Assembly (NCBI RefSeq): GCF_000711225.1
Contig: NZ_JOMG01000004.1
Coordinates: forward strand, 1 to 64,000
DNA: 64,000 nucleotides
Direction of reading: 5' to 3'
From: Pelobacter seleniigenes DSM 18267
Lineage (GTDB): Bacteria; Desulfobacterota; Desulfuromonadia; Desulfuromonadales; Geopsychrobacteraceae
Program-made: the position numbers and the translations under genes
The notes under the pieces: model-generated
The model's database searches: none
Told to the model about the DNA's origin: nothing
What the model saw: only the letters and a program-made list of their open reading frames with translations
Part shown: in pieces, positions 52,429 to 62,389 of the stretch
Position numbering within the stretch: position 1 is the stretch's first letter
Layout of the letters: every line of letters begins with the position of its first letter

Positions 52429-52441
52429 AGTCAATTTGACT
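52429..52441. promoter_or_regulatory. Palindrome AGTCAA-T-TTGACT upstream of the MalT-like regulator
   Basis: Perfect 6-bp dyad with a 1-nt centre about 105 bp before the regulator's start, between it and the lrp stop. On the minus strand it includes a TTGACT hexamer that could serve as a -35. Confidence 0.4.
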
Positions 52442-52485
52442 GAAATATATAATTGTTTTTGCGGGAAAGGCGTGAAAAAGCCTTC

Positions 52486-52962
52486 TTAAAGAGGCAGTTC
52501 CGTTTTTTTAAGGACTGTTTTCAGGGCAAAGGAGGACTGCACCCGTAGAACGCCGGGCAGGCTGGTCAGCCGATTGTGGATCCGCATGTAGTCTTCGTTG
52601 TCGCGGATGATGACCCGCAGTAAAAAGTCGCTGTCGCCGGACATCAGGTAGCACTCCATGACTTCTTTAACCCGACCGATTTCCTTTTCGAAATCCTGCA
52701 GTTTGTCCTGCTGCTGTCCTTCCAGAGTGACCTGGACAAAGACCGTCCCGGGTTTACCGACCGCGGCCTGATTGATAAGCATGACATAGCGATCGATAAT
52801 GCCTTGCTGTTCGAGTAGACGGACCCGCCGCAGGCAGGCGGATTCAGATAGCCCGACCTTTTCGGCCAGTTGCACGAAACTGAGCCGGCCATCCTTTTGT
52901 AGCGCCGTCAAAATTCGTTGATCAATTGCATCAAGTTGATTTTTTGAAGGATAATTCGACAT
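52486..52962 (-). CDS. Lrp/AsnC-family transcriptional regulator
   Basis: 158 residues: N-terminal HTH (LDAIDQRILTALQKDGRLSF, LAEKVGLSESACLRRVRLLE) and a C-terminal RAM ligand-binding domain (MECYLMSGDSDFLLRVIIRD ... LPGVLRVQSSFALK). It is transcribed divergently from alanine dehydrogenase with 144 bp between them, the usual arrangement of an Lrp-type activator or repressor with its amino-acid-responsive target. It therefore probably controls ald, with alanine as a likely effector. Confidence 0.9.
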   Translation of the reverse strand: MSNYPSKNQLDAIDQRILTALQKDGRLSFVQLAEKVGLSESACLRRVRLLEQQGIIDRYVMLINQAAVGKPGTVFVQVTLEGQQQDKLQDFEKEIGRVKEVMECYLMSGDSDFLLRVIIRDNEDYMRIHNRLTSLPGVLRVQSSFALKTVLKKTELPL

Positions 52963-53030
52963 AGGGCGATTCTAGCAACGGAATTCGCTATTTTACAATG
53001 AAAAATCCTCTTTTTTTGCAAGGATACTCC

Positions 53031-53040
53031 GCAAATTTGC
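53031..53040. promoter_or_regulatory. Palindrome GCAAATTTGC between lrp and ald
   Basis: Perfect 10-bp palindrome, centrally placed in the divergent intergenic region, about 65 bp upstream of the ald start. AT-centred dyads of this type fit Lrp/AsnC binding sites. Confidence 0.4.
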
Positions 53041-53106
53041 TGATAAACTGACAAAATAGAAATTCGTCCGGTTATTCCTGCCGCTTATGTCCGAAAGGAG
53101 CCCGCT

Positions 53107-54228
53107 ATGGTTGTTGGAGTGCTGAAAGAGATTAAGGTTGAGGAAAATCGTGTCTGTATGACTCCTGCGGGGGTCGAAGTCATGCTGGCCCATGGGCACC
53201 AGGTGCTGGTCGAAACAATGGCCGGCCTGGGCAGCGGGTTCAGTGACGAGGACTACCGGACGGCAGGTGCGGAGATTGCGCCTTCGGCGGCGGATGTTTA
53301 TGCCCGCTGTGAAATGGTCATGCATGTCAAAGAGCCGCAGCCGCAGGAATATGCCCTGATTCGTCCCGGGCAGATCGTTTTCACCTATTTCCACTTTGCC
53401 GCCGATGAGGAGCTCACCCGCGCAATGCTGGCCAGCGGGGCGGTTTGCGTCGCCTATGAAACCATTACTTCCGCCAGCGACCAGCTGCCGCTGCTCACGC
53501 CCATGAGCGAAGTGGCCGGACGGATGGCTGCCCAGGAAGGGGCCAAGTACCTGGAGCGTTCGCAGGGGGGGCGCGGCATCCTGATGGGTGGTGTGCCCGG
53601 TGTTGCACCGGCAACGGTGCTGGTGATCGGCGGCGGGACGGTTGGTGTTCACGCGGCGCAGATGGCGGCCGGCCTCGGCGCCAAGGTCTATCTGCTCGAC
53701 AGCAACCTTGAGCGGTTGCGTTATCTTGATGAAATCATGCCCAAGAACTGTTTTGCGCTGATGTCCACCCCGGCCACAATTCGGCAGCTGGTGACCGAGG
53801 CCGACCTGGTGGTCGGTGCGGTTCTGGTGCATGGGGCCAAGGCTCCCAAGTTGGTGACCCGTGATATGCTGACCACCATGAAGCCCGGTTCTGTGCTGGT
53901 GGATGTGGCCATCGATCAGGGTGGCTGTTTCGAAACCTCGCGGCCGACGACCCACAGCGAACCGATTTACGTGATTGATGGGGTGGTCCACTATTGTGTT
54001 GCCAATATGCCGGGGGCGGTGCCCTTGACATCGACCATGGCATTGACCAACGCAACCTTGCCTTACGCCCTTAAACTGGCCGATCTCGGCTGGCGGGAAG
54101 CGGCGCAGGCAGATCCCGGGATCCTGGAAGGATTGAATATCGTGGCTGGACAGGTCTGTTATCCCGGGGTTGCCGAAGCTTTCGGCCTGGAATTAACCAT
54201 GGCTGTCGACATTCTCCAGGCTTGCTGA
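53107..54228 (+). CDS. ald: Alanine dehydrogenase
   Basis: 373 residues, full length. The N-terminal [27 protein letters not shown] is typical of Ald, as are [21 protein letters not shown], the NAD-binding [41 protein letters not shown] and [23 protein letters not shown]. It interconverts L-alanine and pyruvate with NAD and ammonia. GGAG lies before the ATG, a strong terminator follows, and a divergent Lrp gene precedes it. Confidence 0.96.
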   Translation: MVVGVLKEIKVEENRVCMTPAGVEVMLAHGHQVLVETMAGLGSGFSDEDYRTAGAEIAPSAADVYARCEMVMHVKEPQPQEYALIRPGQIVFTYFHFAADEELTRAMLASGAVCVAYETITSASDQLPLLTPMSEVAGRMAAQEGAKYLERSQGGRGILMGGVPGVAPATVLVIGGGTVGVHAAQMAAGLGAKVYLLDSNLERLRYLDEIMPKNCFALMSTPATIRQLVTEADLVVGAVLVHGAKAPKLVTRDMLTTMKPGSVLVDVAIDQGGCFETSRPTTHSEPIYVIDGVVHYCVANMPGAVPLTSTMALTNATLPYALKLADLGWREAAQADPGILEGLNIVAGQVCYPGVAEAFGLELTMAVDILQAC

Positions 54229-54274
54229 CCAAGCCATAGGCCTCGGCAGCAAAAGACCGGATAATCGGGGCATG

Positions 54275-54312
54275 AAAAAACCGCAGCCAAACATTACTTG
54301 CTGCGGTTTTTT
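54275..54312. terminator. Bidirectional rho-independent terminator after ald
   Basis: AAAAAACCGCAGC / GCTGCGGTTTTTT, 13-bp perfect arms with a 12-nt loop and T-runs on both strands. It serves the convergent ald and acyl-CoA ligase genes. Confidence 0.9.
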
Positions 54313-54381
54313 CGTTGCTGAGCGGGGCGACCCCGTTAATTGAGTCTTCTTTTGCAACCGGGCTGATGCCAGCCTGTCGGT

Positions 54382-56016
54382 TCAGGCATGCTTTTCCCGC
54401 AGTACTTTCTTGTTGATTTTACCGACGCTAGTTTTGTCGATGGCCTCGACAAATTTGAACTTCAGCAGCACGATCTGTTTGGAGATCATCCCTTTTTCGA
54501 TGAACCCGCGAATATGGGCGAGCAGTTCTTTCTCGCTGACCGCCATGTCTTCTTTGGTGACGATCAGGGCGAGGGGCTTTTCACCCCATTTGCTGTCAGG
54601 CAGGCCGATGACCGCAGCTTCGGCCACTGCCGGGTGTGAACAGAGCAGGTCTTCAACTTCCAGGGAAGAGATCCATTCGCCGCCGATTTTGATGACGTCT
54701 TTGATGCGGTCGGTAATTTTGACGTAATTGTTTTTATCTCTGTTCGCCACATCGCCGGTATGCAGATACCCACCCCGCCAAAGCGCTTCGGAGTTGCGCT
54801 GGTCCTTCAGATAGCCCTGGGTCAGCCAGGGCGCGCGCACCACAATTTCACCGACGCTGGTGCCGTCGGCCGGGATATCCTCCAGCTTTTCATCGACAAT
54901 CCGCAGATCGACCAGGGGGAGAGGGCGGCCAGTCTTACAGCGGATCTCGGTCTCCTCATCCGGACTCAGGTCCGCTTCGGTGACATGGGCGATGGTCAGA
55001 ATCGGGCAGGTCTCCGACATGCCGTACCCGGAATAGATGTCGATCCCGCGGGCCAGGGCGGTTTTACACATCTGCTTGGGCAGGGCTGCGCCACCGATCA
55101 GGACTTTCCAGCGGGACAAGTCGGTTTGGGCAAACAGGGGATGGTTTATCAGCAGGTGCAGAATAGTCGGCACACAGTGGGAAAAGGTGACCTCTTCTTT
55201 GGCAACCAGTTTCAACAGCATATCCGGAGTGTAGCGTCCCGGGTAGACCTGTTTGATTCCGAGGGTTGTGGCCATGTAAGGAAAACCCCAGGCATGAACA
55301 TGGAACATCGGCGTAATGGGCATGTAGACATCGCGCTGATGGACCCGCCCCTGATCCAGCACACTGCCCAACGCGGCTATCGCACCGAGGCTGTGCAGAA
55401 CCAGCTGGCGGTGGCTGAAATAGACGCCTTTGGGCATGCCGGTGGTGCCGGTGCTGTAGAAGGTCGTCGCCCGGGTGTTCTCATCGAAGTCGGGAAACTC
55501 GAAATGGTCGTCAGCCGCACTGAGCAGTTCCTCGTATTCACCGACAAAGGAGAGGGTGGTCTCGGGTTGTTGCTGCCCATCCTGCAACAAGACATAGCTC
55601 TTCACCGTATCAATCCGCCCCTTGATCTGCTCGAGCAGAGGCAGAAATTCTTCGTTGACGAGCAGATAATCGTCTTCGGCATGGTCGATGGTATACAGCA
55701 CCTGTTCGGGAGACAGGCGGATGTTTACGGTATGCATCACCGCCCCGATCATGGGGATGGCGAAAAAACATTCCAGGTAGCGATGACTGTCCCAGTCCAT
55801 GACCGCAACCGTATCCCCGGGCTGCACGCCCATTTCGGTGAGGGCATTGGCCAGTCTGCAGATCCGTTGGCGGAACTCGGCATAGGTCATGCGGAACTGG
55901 TCGCGGTAGACAATTTCCTGTAGCGGGTCGTCGACAATCGGGGACTGCAGAAGATTTTTGATCAACAGGGGATAGGCATAGGCCGAAGCTGTGCGCTGAA
56001 TCAATTTTTCGGTCAT
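54382..56016 (-). CDS. Acyl-CoA synthetase / long-chain fatty-acid CoA ligase
   Basis: 544 residues of the AMP-forming acyl-CoA synthetase superfamily. Motifs: ATP-binding [53 protein letters not shown] and [21 protein letters not shown], with the catalytic Lys near [12 protein letters not shown]. It activates a fatty or aromatic carboxylate to its CoA ester. The HVHAW form is typical of medium/long-chain enzymes in this group. GAGGTG precedes the ATG. No beta-oxidation genes are adjacent. Confidence 0.92.
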   Translation of the reverse strand: MTEKLIQRTASAYAYPLLIKNLLQSPIVDDPLQEIVYRDQFRMTYAEFRQRICRLANALTEMGVQPGDTVAVMDWDSHRYLECFFAIPMIGAVMHTVNIRLSPEQVLYTIDHAEDDYLLVNEEFLPLLEQIKGRIDTVKSYVLLQDGQQQPETTLSFVGEYEELLSAADDHFEFPDFDENTRATTFYSTGTTGMPKGVYFSHRQLVLHSLGAIAALGSVLDQGRVHQRDVYMPITPMFHVHAWGFPYMATTLGIKQVYPGRYTPDMLLKLVAKEEVTFSHCVPTILHLLINHPLFAQTDLSRWKVLIGGAALPKQMCKTALARGIDIYSGYGMSETCPILTIAHVTEADLSPDEETEIRCKTGRPLPLVDLRIVDEKLEDIPADGTSVGEIVVRAPWLTQGYLKDQRNSEALWRGGYLHTGDVANRDKNNYVKITDRIKDVIKIGGEWISSLEVEDLLCSHPAVAEAAVIGLPDSKWGEKPLALIVTKEDMAVSEKELLAHIRGFIEKGMISKQIVLLKFKFVEAIDKTSVGKINKKVLREKHA

Positions 56017-56173
56017 GGGCTCACCTCTTTGTGAAAGAATGTCGTAGGGGCAAAGTATGAATTTGGCGAAAGCGAACTATACGATTATCGTCGAGCATGC
56101 GCAAGGATTGTTGCTTGTCGCGTCCTTATTATCCCGTTAAGATGGCCCTTCACCTGAACCGGAGGCACTACCG

Positions 56174-56866
56174 ATGAAACTTCCTTCCCCCCTTATTGAG
56201 GGGACCTTGCTGCGTCGCTACAAGCGTTTTCTCACGGATGTCGAACTGGCTGACGGCAGTGTGGTGACCGCTCATACCCCGAATACCGGCAGCATGAAGC
56301 AGTGTGCCGTGCCGGGCTATCGGGTATTATTGTCCAAAGCGCAAAACCCGAAACGTAAGCTTCCCTATACCCTGGAGCTGATTCAAGTCGGGGAACATTG
56401 GGTGGATACCCATACCCAGCGGACCAATCGGGTGGTTGAAGAGGCTTTGCGGCAGGGCTGGATTGCCGGTCTCAGCGGCTATCGGGTGACGCCGGAATAC
56501 AGCATCGGCGCGAGCCGGATCGATTTTCTGCTGGAAAACGATACGGAAAGGGTCCTGGTGGAGGTGAAGAATGTCACTCTTTGCTGCCGGAACAGCGTCG
56601 CCTGTTTTCCGGACGCCGTGACTCTGCGCGGGCAGAAGCATTTGCGCGAGCTGTTGGCGGCCCGGGGCAATGGTTTTCGGGCGGTGATCTTTTTCCTGGT
56701 GCAGCGCCAGGAAGCCGAGGCTTTTGCTCCTGCTGATGAGATCGATCCTGAGTATGGGCGGATCTTGCGCGAAGTAGTGGCCGGCGGGGTGGAAGTTCTG
56801 GCCTATAGAACCGAGGTGTCGCCCACGGCCAACCGGACCGGCTCAGCCTTGCCGGTCCTGCTGTGA
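56174..56866 (+). CDS. sfsA: Sugar fermentation stimulation protein homologue SfsA
   Basis: 230 residues, the usual SfsA length. Family signatures include GTLLRRYKRFLTDVELADGSVVTAHTPNTGSM at the start, NRVVEEALRQG, GASRIDFLLE (nuclease-like core with acidic residues), VEVKNVTLC and FPDAVTLRGQKHLREL. SfsA binds DNA and has a nuclease-like fold; the physiological role is unclear. GGAGG precedes the ATG, and the TmcAL gene follows within 15 bp. Confidence 0.95.
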   Translation: MKLPSPLIEGTLLRRYKRFLTDVELADGSVVTAHTPNTGSMKQCAVPGYRVLLSKAQNPKRKLPYTLELIQVGEHWVDTHTQRTNRVVEEALRQGWIAGLSGYRVTPEYSIGASRIDFLLENDTERVLVEVKNVTLCCRNSVACFPDAVTLRGQKHLRELLAARGNGFRAVIFFLVQRQEAEAFAPADEIDPEYGRILREVVAGGVEVLAYRTEVSPTANRTGSALPVLL

Positions 56867-56881
56867 AGCCGAGGGGTGCGC

Positions 56882-58147
56882 ATGCGTAGCGTCGGCTTGA
56901 TTACCGAATATAACCCCTTTCACAATGGCCATCTCTATCATTTGCGGCAAAGCCTTCATGTGGCAGATGCCGAGGTTGCGGTCGCGGTCATGAGTGGCCA
57001 CTTTCTGCAGCGCGGCGCCGCCGCGCTGGCGGACAAATGGGTGCGCACCCGCATGGCGCTGGTCGCCGGAGTCGACCTGGTCATCGAATTGCCTTTGCCC
57101 TGGGCCTGCAGCAGCGCGCCGGATTTTGCGCGGGGGGCTGTTCAGTCCTTGACCCTGCTGGGCGGCATTGACAGTCTCTGTTTCGGCAGTGAGTCCGGGG
57201 AATTGGCGCCGCTGCGCCAATGTGCGGATTTGCTCCAGCAGCAGGATGCCCTGGTGACGGAGCGGACCGCCAGACTGTTGCGCGGCGGACAGAACTATCC
57301 GCAGGCACGGGCCATGGTGCTGGCCGAATTGACCGGGACGGAGGACGGTGCGGCTCTTCTGGCCGGTCCGAATAACATTCTCGGGATCGAATACCTGCGG
57401 GCCTTGAACCAGACGGGCAGCGCCATGAAACCCTTGACCATTGCCCGGCGTGGCGTGGGGTACCATGCCACGGATGTCTGCGGTGATATCGCCAGTGCCA
57501 CCGGAATCCGTGCCCGACTGGCTGCTGCGGAGCCGGTCAGTCAGCTGGTGCCGGCTGCCGTTGCCGCCATTCTGGACGAGACCCTGGCTCGTGGGCAAAC
57601 CTTTTCAGCGCAAGCCTGTTTCAGACTGTTGTTGGGGAAAATTTACAGTGCCGGAGAGCAGCTGAGTCGCTACTGGCTGGTTGACGACGGGATTGAAAAC
57701 CGTTTGCAGGAGAGTGCCGATGCTGCCGCTGACCTGGAGGAGCTGATCCAGGGAAGCAAGTCGCGACAACTGACTCGGACGCGCATTCAACGCATGCTGG
57801 TTGCGATCCTGCTGGGGCTGGAAAAAGAGACTGCCCAGCAGCTGTTGGCGGCCGGGCCGCAGTATTTGCATCTGCTCGGTGTCAGCAGTCGGGGACGGCG
57901 ATTCCTGGCCAGGACCAGGACCCGTCGGGACGTTCCCCTGGTGCAGAACTTCTCGCGGATCTTTGCCCAGCTCAAACGCCGCTATGATCAAGGCTCGGCC
58001 CGTTATGAGCTGGCCATGCGGCAGTTGCAGCTGGAACTGACCGCGACCCGCATCTATGGGCTGTTGCTGGAAAATCTGCATGCCGGGCGGAAGAGCCGGG
58101 ATTTTTATGAGCCGATCATTGAATCAGTGGCCGGTCATAACAGCTGA
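56882..58147 (+). CDS. tmcAL: tRNA(Met) cytidine acetate ligase TmcAL (nucleotidyltransferase)
   Basis: 421 residues from the ATG after GAGGGG; a GTG 6 nt earlier is less likely. The HIGH-type nucleotidyltransferase start (VGLITEYNPFHNGHLYHL) and GHFLQRGAAALADKWVRTRMAL, then NILGIEYLRAL and RRGVGYHATD, identify the TmcAL/YlbM (DUF795) family. It activates acetate with ATP to make N4-acetylcytidine at the elongator tRNA(Met) wobble base. It forms a two-gene unit with sfsA. Confidence 0.9.
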   Translation: MRSVGLITEYNPFHNGHLYHLRQSLHVADAEVAVAVMSGHFLQRGAAALADKWVRTRMALVAGVDLVIELPLPWACSSAPDFARGAVQSLTLLGGIDSLCFGSESGELAPLRQCADLLQQQDALVTERTARLLRGGQNYPQARAMVLAELTGTEDGAALLAGPNNILGIEYLRALNQTGSAMKPLTIARRGVGYHATDVCGDIASATGIRARLAAAEPVSQLVPAAVAAILDETLARGQTFSAQACFRLLLGKIYSAGEQLSRYWLVDDGIENRLQESADAAADLEELIQGSKSRQLTRTRIQRMLVAILLGLEKETAQQLLAAGPQYLHLLGVSSRGRRFLARTRTRRDVPLVQNFSRIFAQLKRRYDQGSARYELAMRQLQLELTATRIYGLLLENLHAGRKSRDFYEPIIESVAGHNS

Positions 58148-58205
58148 ATGAACTCTGCCGTTGCCGAGTCCCGGTTCCCGACCGGTTACGTTGGATGCGG
58201 CGGGT

Positions 58206-58457
58206 TTAGGAGGACAGGCGCTTGCGGATTTCATCGTATTCCGCTTGCGAGATCGCGCCCTCGGCCAGGCGTTGATTCAGCGTATCCAGGGCTGCGCTGT
58301 TGCTGCGACTGTGATAAGCCGGTCGCCGTAACAGGCGAAACAGTTGATAAATGATAAAGGCGATCAACAGCCAGAACAGTAATTGGGTGAATATTCCTCC
58401 TGGTCCGCTAAAACCGAACGGGCCGCAGGCCCAGCCAGAGTGGTGACCATAGAACAT
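58206..58457 (-). CDS. Small membrane protein with SHOCT domain
   Basis: 83 residues from the ATG after GAGGAG. One TM helix (about 23-42, IFTQLLFWLLIAFIIYQLF) and a C-terminal SHOCT motif (LDTLNQRLAEGAISQAEYDEIRKRL). SHOCT motifs are short oligomerisation or contact elements at the ends of many proteins. The N-terminal part is rich in His and Gly (FYGHHSGWACGPFG). Function unknown. Confidence 0.88.
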   Translation of the reverse strand: MFYGHHSGWACGPFGFSGPGGIFTQLLFWLLIAFIIYQLFRLLRRPAYHSRSNSAALDTLNQRLAEGAISQAEYDEIRKRLSS

Positions 58458-58656
58458 GATGAACTCTCCTCGCAAAAGGTTTGCCGGATAGCAAGCAGAT
58501 GATAACGTCGGTGGCCTCTTTGTCCTGCCCGCTGACGTATGCAGTTTTTCCTTGTGACGCGTTAGCGGGCGATCCTTTTAACCGATCCCAAGGGTAGCAC
58601 CGCTGGCCGGTCGTGCGGTGTAAAGAATTGTTAAGTCCGGCTGTGCGCCGTAAGGT

Positions 58657-59295
58657 TCAGCTCTTCTGCTCGATAATCAGATTGGGCAGTTCGTCGGTAT
58701 CATCATCCTTGCGCGGAAAATGTTCCTGCAACAGCTCGCCGCAGCGGGCAATGGCCTGGCAGGTGGCAGCGCAGGCGGCCCCACTTTTCAGCCCGGTGAC
58801 GATCATGGCAACGATCTCGTCCCAGGTATTCTGGGGGACTTTGGCATTGATGCCGCTGTCGGCCAAGACCTGCACCCGGCGCTCAAAGAGGGAAATCAGA
58901 ATCAGAATTCCGGTCTTGTCGCGGGTCTCGTGAAGCCCCTGTTCCAGAAAACAGACCATGGCCTTTTCCTTGACTTCAATGGTGAATTCTTCGGGATGGA
59001 TCAGCTTGCGTTTAAAGGCCGGCCAAGCCCTGATGACCAGAAAAAAAAGCGCAAAGGTAATCAAGAAGACCGGTAGGAACCACCAGATTGACTCACCGCC
59101 TACAGCCCAGCTGACGAACAGGCCACAGGCCAGCGACAGAGTGCCGCTGCCGATCAGTTCGGCCCGGGGATATTCATAGGAGCAATCGACCACCATGGGC
59201 ACGATTTCACCACTGGTGGTCAGTTCAGCCGCTTTGACGGCCTCTTCGATGCGTTGTTGTTCTTCGGCGGTAAAAAAATCAGCTGCTGTTGCCAT
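58657..59295 (-). CDS. TPM-domain membrane protein
   Basis: 212 residues. A TPM (TLP18.3/Psb32/MOLO-1) domain is interrupted by two TM helices: FTAEEQQRIEEAVKAAELTTSGEIVPMVV at the start, TM near 50-88, then VCFLEQGLHETRDKTGILILISLFERRVQVLADSGI and a C-terminal NTWDEIVAMI. The layout matches the TPM proteins that accompany LemA genes. Acid-phosphatase activity has been described for some TPM domains; function here is unproven. It lies downstream of a second TPM gene and lemA on the same strand. Confidence 0.85.
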   Translation of the reverse strand: MATAADFFTAEEQQRIEEAVKAAELTTSGEIVPMVVDCSYEYPRAELIGSGTLSLACGLFVSWAVGGESIWWFLPVFLITFALFFLVIRAWPAFKRKLIHPEEFTIEVKEKAMVCFLEQGLHETRDKTGILILISLFERRVQVLADSGINAKVPQNTWDEIVAMIVTGLKSGAACAATCQAIARCGELLQEHFPRKDDDTDELPNLIIEQKS

Positions 59296-59381
59296 GCCTG
59301 CCTCGTTCCCTATTCCACTGTGGTTGCCGGTCTCTGATGTATTAAAAATGAGGTTCTTGAGCCCTGTTCCGGGTTGCTTGT

Positions 59382-60113
59382 TTACCAGCCGCCGGAGGCC
59401 CCGCCACCGCCGCCACCTCCTCCTCCACCGGAGAACCCTCCGCCGCCGAAGCCACCCCCACCGAAACCGCCGCCCCCACCGATAAAGGGGCCGCCGAAGA
59501 AGATTCCGCTGCGGCGGGAACGTCCACTTCTGCGCCCACCGATACGGCCAAGCAGCGGACCGAGAAAGAAGAGCAGAAAAAGCAGTCCAAAAGGACTGCT
59601 TTTCCGCTTGTGACCTGCGGTTTTTCCCGTCCCCTGGTATTCTCCGCGCACTGCTTCAGCCATGGCGACGACCCCGCTGACCACTCCACCGTCGAAATCC
59701 CCCTGTTTAAATCTGGGGGAGATTTCGTTGTCAATGATCCGCCCGGCGAGCAGGTCGGTCAAACGGCCTTCCAGGCCATAACCGACCTCGATCCGAATTT
59801 TGTGATCATTTTTGACGATCAGCAGCAGCGCACCATTGTCTTTTTTTTTCTGGCCCGGTTTCCAGCTGTCAAAGACCTTGAGCGAATAGTCTTCGAGCAC
59901 CGCTCCTTCCAGCGATGGAATCGTCAGGACCGTGATCTGGGTCGAATCGCTGGCTTCGAACTGCTGCAGAAACTGATCCAGCTTGAGCCTGGTGGTCGGC
60001 GAGATCATCTTGGCCAGGTCGGTGACATAGCCGGTCGGTCGCGGGACATCAAGAGCCTGAACGGGAAAACCGCTCAGCAACAAAATAACCAGAGCTAAAA
60101 ACAGCCTGCGCAT
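59382..60113 (-). CDS. TPM-domain protein YgcG-like with Gly-rich tail
   Basis: 243 residues: signal peptide (1-20, ends near VQA), TPM domain (about 25-150: GYVTDLAKMISPTTRLKLDQFLQQF, ITVLTIPSLEGAVLEDYSLKVFD, KDNGALLLIVKNDHKIRIEVGYG), one TM helix (about 175-195) and a low-complexity glycine-rich tail with an Arg-rich patch before it. This is the YgcG form. The start overlaps the lemA stop (ATGA), indicating tight co-expression. It is probably a membrane or envelope protein working with LemA. Confidence 0.9.
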   Translation of the reverse strand: MRRLFLALVILLLSGFPVQALDVPRPTGYVTDLAKMISPTTRLKLDQFLQQFEASDSTQITVLTIPSLEGAVLEDYSLKVFDSWKPGQKKKDNGALLLIVKNDHKIRIEVGYGLEGRLTDLLAGRIIDNEISPRFKQGDFDGGVVSGVVAMAEAVRGEYQGTGKTAGHKRKSSPFGLLFLLFFLGPLLGRIGGRRSGRSRRSGIFFGGPFIGGGGGFGGGGFGGGGFSGGGGGGGGGGASGGW

Positions 60114-60694
60114 CAGAAGGATACCTTGGGAGCTGTGGCTGCGCCGGCATCAGCTTTGAACGGTTCCTTGCGTTCCAGCTTGAGCAGAAACTTATTGGTC
60201 AGGTTGTTGGGAAAGGTCCTGATCGAGGTGTTGAAGGTCTGGACCGCAGCGTTATAGCGCTGGCGGGCGACATTGATGCGATTTTCAGTCCCTTCGAGCT
60301 GGTGCTGCAGATCACGGAAGTTCTGGTTGGCCTTGAGGTCCGGATAGCGTTCCGCAACCACCAGCAGCCGCGAGAGGGCACCGGACAATTCCCCCTGGGC
60401 CTGCTGAAAGTTCTGCATGGCGGCGGGGTTGTTGAGATTCTCTGCCGAGAGGCTGACCTGGCCAACCTTGGCCCGGGCATTGGTGACAGCGGTCAGGGTT
60501 TCCCGTTCGTGAGCGGCATACGCCTTGACTGTTTCAACCAGGTTCGGGATCAGGTCGGCCCGGCGTTGGTAGGTGGCCTCGACATCACCCCAGGCCGCGG
60601 TGACCGCTTCCTCGTTTTTCTGAATCGTGTTATAGCCGCAGCCGTTTAACAGCAGTACGCTGCTCAGCAGCATGAGTAAGACTTTAATTTTCAT
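60113..60694 (-). CDS. lemA: LemA family protein
   Basis: 193 residues from the ATG after GGGAGG. A lipoprotein-like signal ([17 protein letters not shown], Cys at 19) is followed by the LemA coiled-coil core ([39 protein letters not shown]) and [20 protein letters not shown] at the end. The family forms an outward-facing helical bundle in the envelope; its function is not settled. It heads a lemA-ygcG-TPM operon. Confidence 0.93.
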   Translation of the reverse strand: MKIKVLLMLLSSVLLLNGCGYNTIQKNEEAVTAAWGDVEATYQRRADLIPNLVETVKAYAAHERETLTAVTNARAKVGQVSLSAENLNNPAAMQNFQQAQGELSGALSRLLVVAERYPDLKANQNFRDLQHQLEGTENRINVARQRYNAAVQTFNTSIRTFPNNLTNKFLLKLERKEPFKADAGAATAPKVSF

Positions 60695-61179
60695 AAAACG
60701 TTTACCTCCCGATTGTGACGGATGCTGATGACAAGGGAGGCAGTATAGCATATGTGGACGGATTTGCTCAGCGGTGAGCATGAAAAATAGCGGTCTTGGC
60801 TGGGTCGTTCCGGTTTGTTGCGGTTGCGGAGGGTGCTGTCTGCATTTAGTAACGAAACATTTTCATTAGCATTATTCTGTATAGAATTGTCTTGGCTGTA
60901 GATAATTGATTGAAATGATTGGCCGTTTCCTCTTTGTGCCAGGAGTTTTCCTTTAATGTTAACAGGTTAGCTCAATGTTGTGATGAAATTAAATGTGCCT
61001 CAATTGAATATTATTTTGAGAAAATATAATAAAAACAGGTTGTTGAAGTGTATATTCAGTGTTGTTTTAAAAAAATAATCGACTAACGCAACTCCCATAT
61101 AACTTAGTGGCCCATCGTTCGATATAGGAAGAGTTATTTCACTTTTGATGTAAGCCTATTTGATGGACGAGGTGCTGAC
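60695..61179. other. AT-rich divergent intergenic region
   Basis: 485 bp between lemA and the divergent lipoprotein gene, strongly AT-rich from about 60860 to 61080. It should contain promoters for both sides. I see no open frame, RNA gene or clear dyad in it. Confidence 0.55.
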
Positions 61180-62259
61180 ATGAGATGTTTCTGCTTGCTG
61201 CTGACGGTTGTTTTTCTCTCCGGGTGTACCGGCTGGCATCCATTGTGGTGGCGCCATGGAACTCCCGGAGGAAAGTTGCAGCGTGGGGTTGTCCATTATG
61301 ATAGTGGCCTGGATGGTCAGCTGGCCAGTTTGATGACGCAGGTGGCAGATCAACTGCGTGGCTACTCCCTTTATGATGTCGGGGTCAAGGGGGTCTCCAA
61401 CCTAAACGGCAGAACGGGGCGGCTTGAGAAGTACTTGGAATCCGAGTTTGTCAGTCGGCTGGCCCGGTTCGGTAATTTTCGGGTTTTTGCCCCGGTTGAT
61501 CCGGGGGAGGATAAGGGCGCTGCTGACACAACTGCCACCAAGCCACCGGTTGATCCTGGCGCACGGCTGTTTACCATCAGAAGTGGGCGGATCGACGCCT
61601 ATGTCATCGGTACGACGGTGGATCTTCCCAATGGAGTGAAAATCGGGGTGGAACTGGTCCGTAAGGATACCGGCGAAGTCCTCGGGGTTTCCTCCGTACT
61701 GGTGCGCAATGATCGGACTGTCGCTGCTTTGCAGCAACAGGTCGGTGTTCAGGAAAATCTGTCCGCCGCCGGTCAGGATCGTTCAACCGGGCATATTATC
61801 AAGGCATCCGATAACGATTACCTTGAGCTGGTCCCGGATAAATTTATTCTCTACGTCAAGCAGATCAATTATGAATACAATCTGTTTACGGATAAACAGT
61901 CCAGTGTCGAACTGTTCCTTAATGACGAGTTCAGAATTCTCAGCCTTGGCGAGATGATCAGCTTTTCCGTAGGCCGTGACCAGTATGTTCTGGCCTTGCG
62001 CCGAATCGTCGATCATACCGCCCTGTTTACCTTTGCCAATGTTTCCCGGGGCATGCCTATGCCCGCTTCCACCCTGGGCACACCGGGCAAGGATGTTCCG
62101 GACAAGACCTCTTCGGGGAGCGGTGATGCCAAGCCGGCGGCGTCTTCCTCCGTTCCCGCTGTGGATCAGTCGGTATCGGCAGCAGATCTTGTGCAGCAGA
62201 ACCTGTGGCTTATTATCTGTGGCGTCTGTCCGTTGCGAAATTATCGCTTCTCGGTCTGA
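61180..62259 (+). CDS. FlgO-like outer-membrane lipoprotein
   Basis: 359 residues with a lipoprotein signal (LLLTVVFLSGCTGW, Cys at 16). The domain after it (LASLMTQVADQLRG ... GRTGRLEKYLESEFVSRLARFGNFRVFAP ... GRIDAYVIGTTVDLPNGVKIGVELV) resembles FlgO/CsgG-like outer membrane proteins. It is followed by a beta-rich domain (VELFLNDEFRILSLGE) and a Pro/Ser-rich tail ending near a hydrophobic LIICGVCPL. GAGG precedes the ATG. A short acidic protein gene follows 130 bp later. Function is unknown. Confidence 0.65.
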   Translation: MRCFCLLLTVVFLSGCTGWHPLWWRHGTPGGKLQRGVVHYDSGLDGQLASLMTQVADQLRGYSLYDVGVKGVSNLNGRTGRLEKYLESEFVSRLARFGNFRVFAPVDPGEDKGAADTTATKPPVDPGARLFTIRSGRIDAYVIGTTVDLPNGVKIGVELVRKDTGEVLGVSSVLVRNDRTVAALQQQVGVQENLSAAGQDRSTGHIIKASDNDYLELVPDKFILYVKQINYEYNLFTDKQSSVELFLNDEFRILSLGEMISFSVGRDQYVLALRRIVDHTALFTFANVSRGMPMPASTLGTPGKDVPDKTSSGSGDAKPAASSSVPAVDQSVSAADLVQQNLWLIICGVCPLRNYRFSV

Positions 62260-62389
62260 GGCGGGCGGCGCGCAGGATTTAAGTTGTTATTAATAAAATG
62301 TTACCAAAGTTTTGTTGCCTGTATTGCAAATGTTAGCTTACTCTTAACCAGACCAACCATAATTTCCTATCCTTTATAAAGGAGGGCCT

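Noticed and set aside
52993-53991. 332-codon minus-strand open frame opposite alanine dehydrogenase
   Set aside because: His/Arg/Gly-rich translation typical of an antisense shadow of a GC-rich gene; ald itself is unmistakable.
54760-55923. 387-codon plus-strand frame opposite the acyl-CoA ligase
   Set aside because: Antisense to a full-length ligase with all its motifs; no initiation signal.
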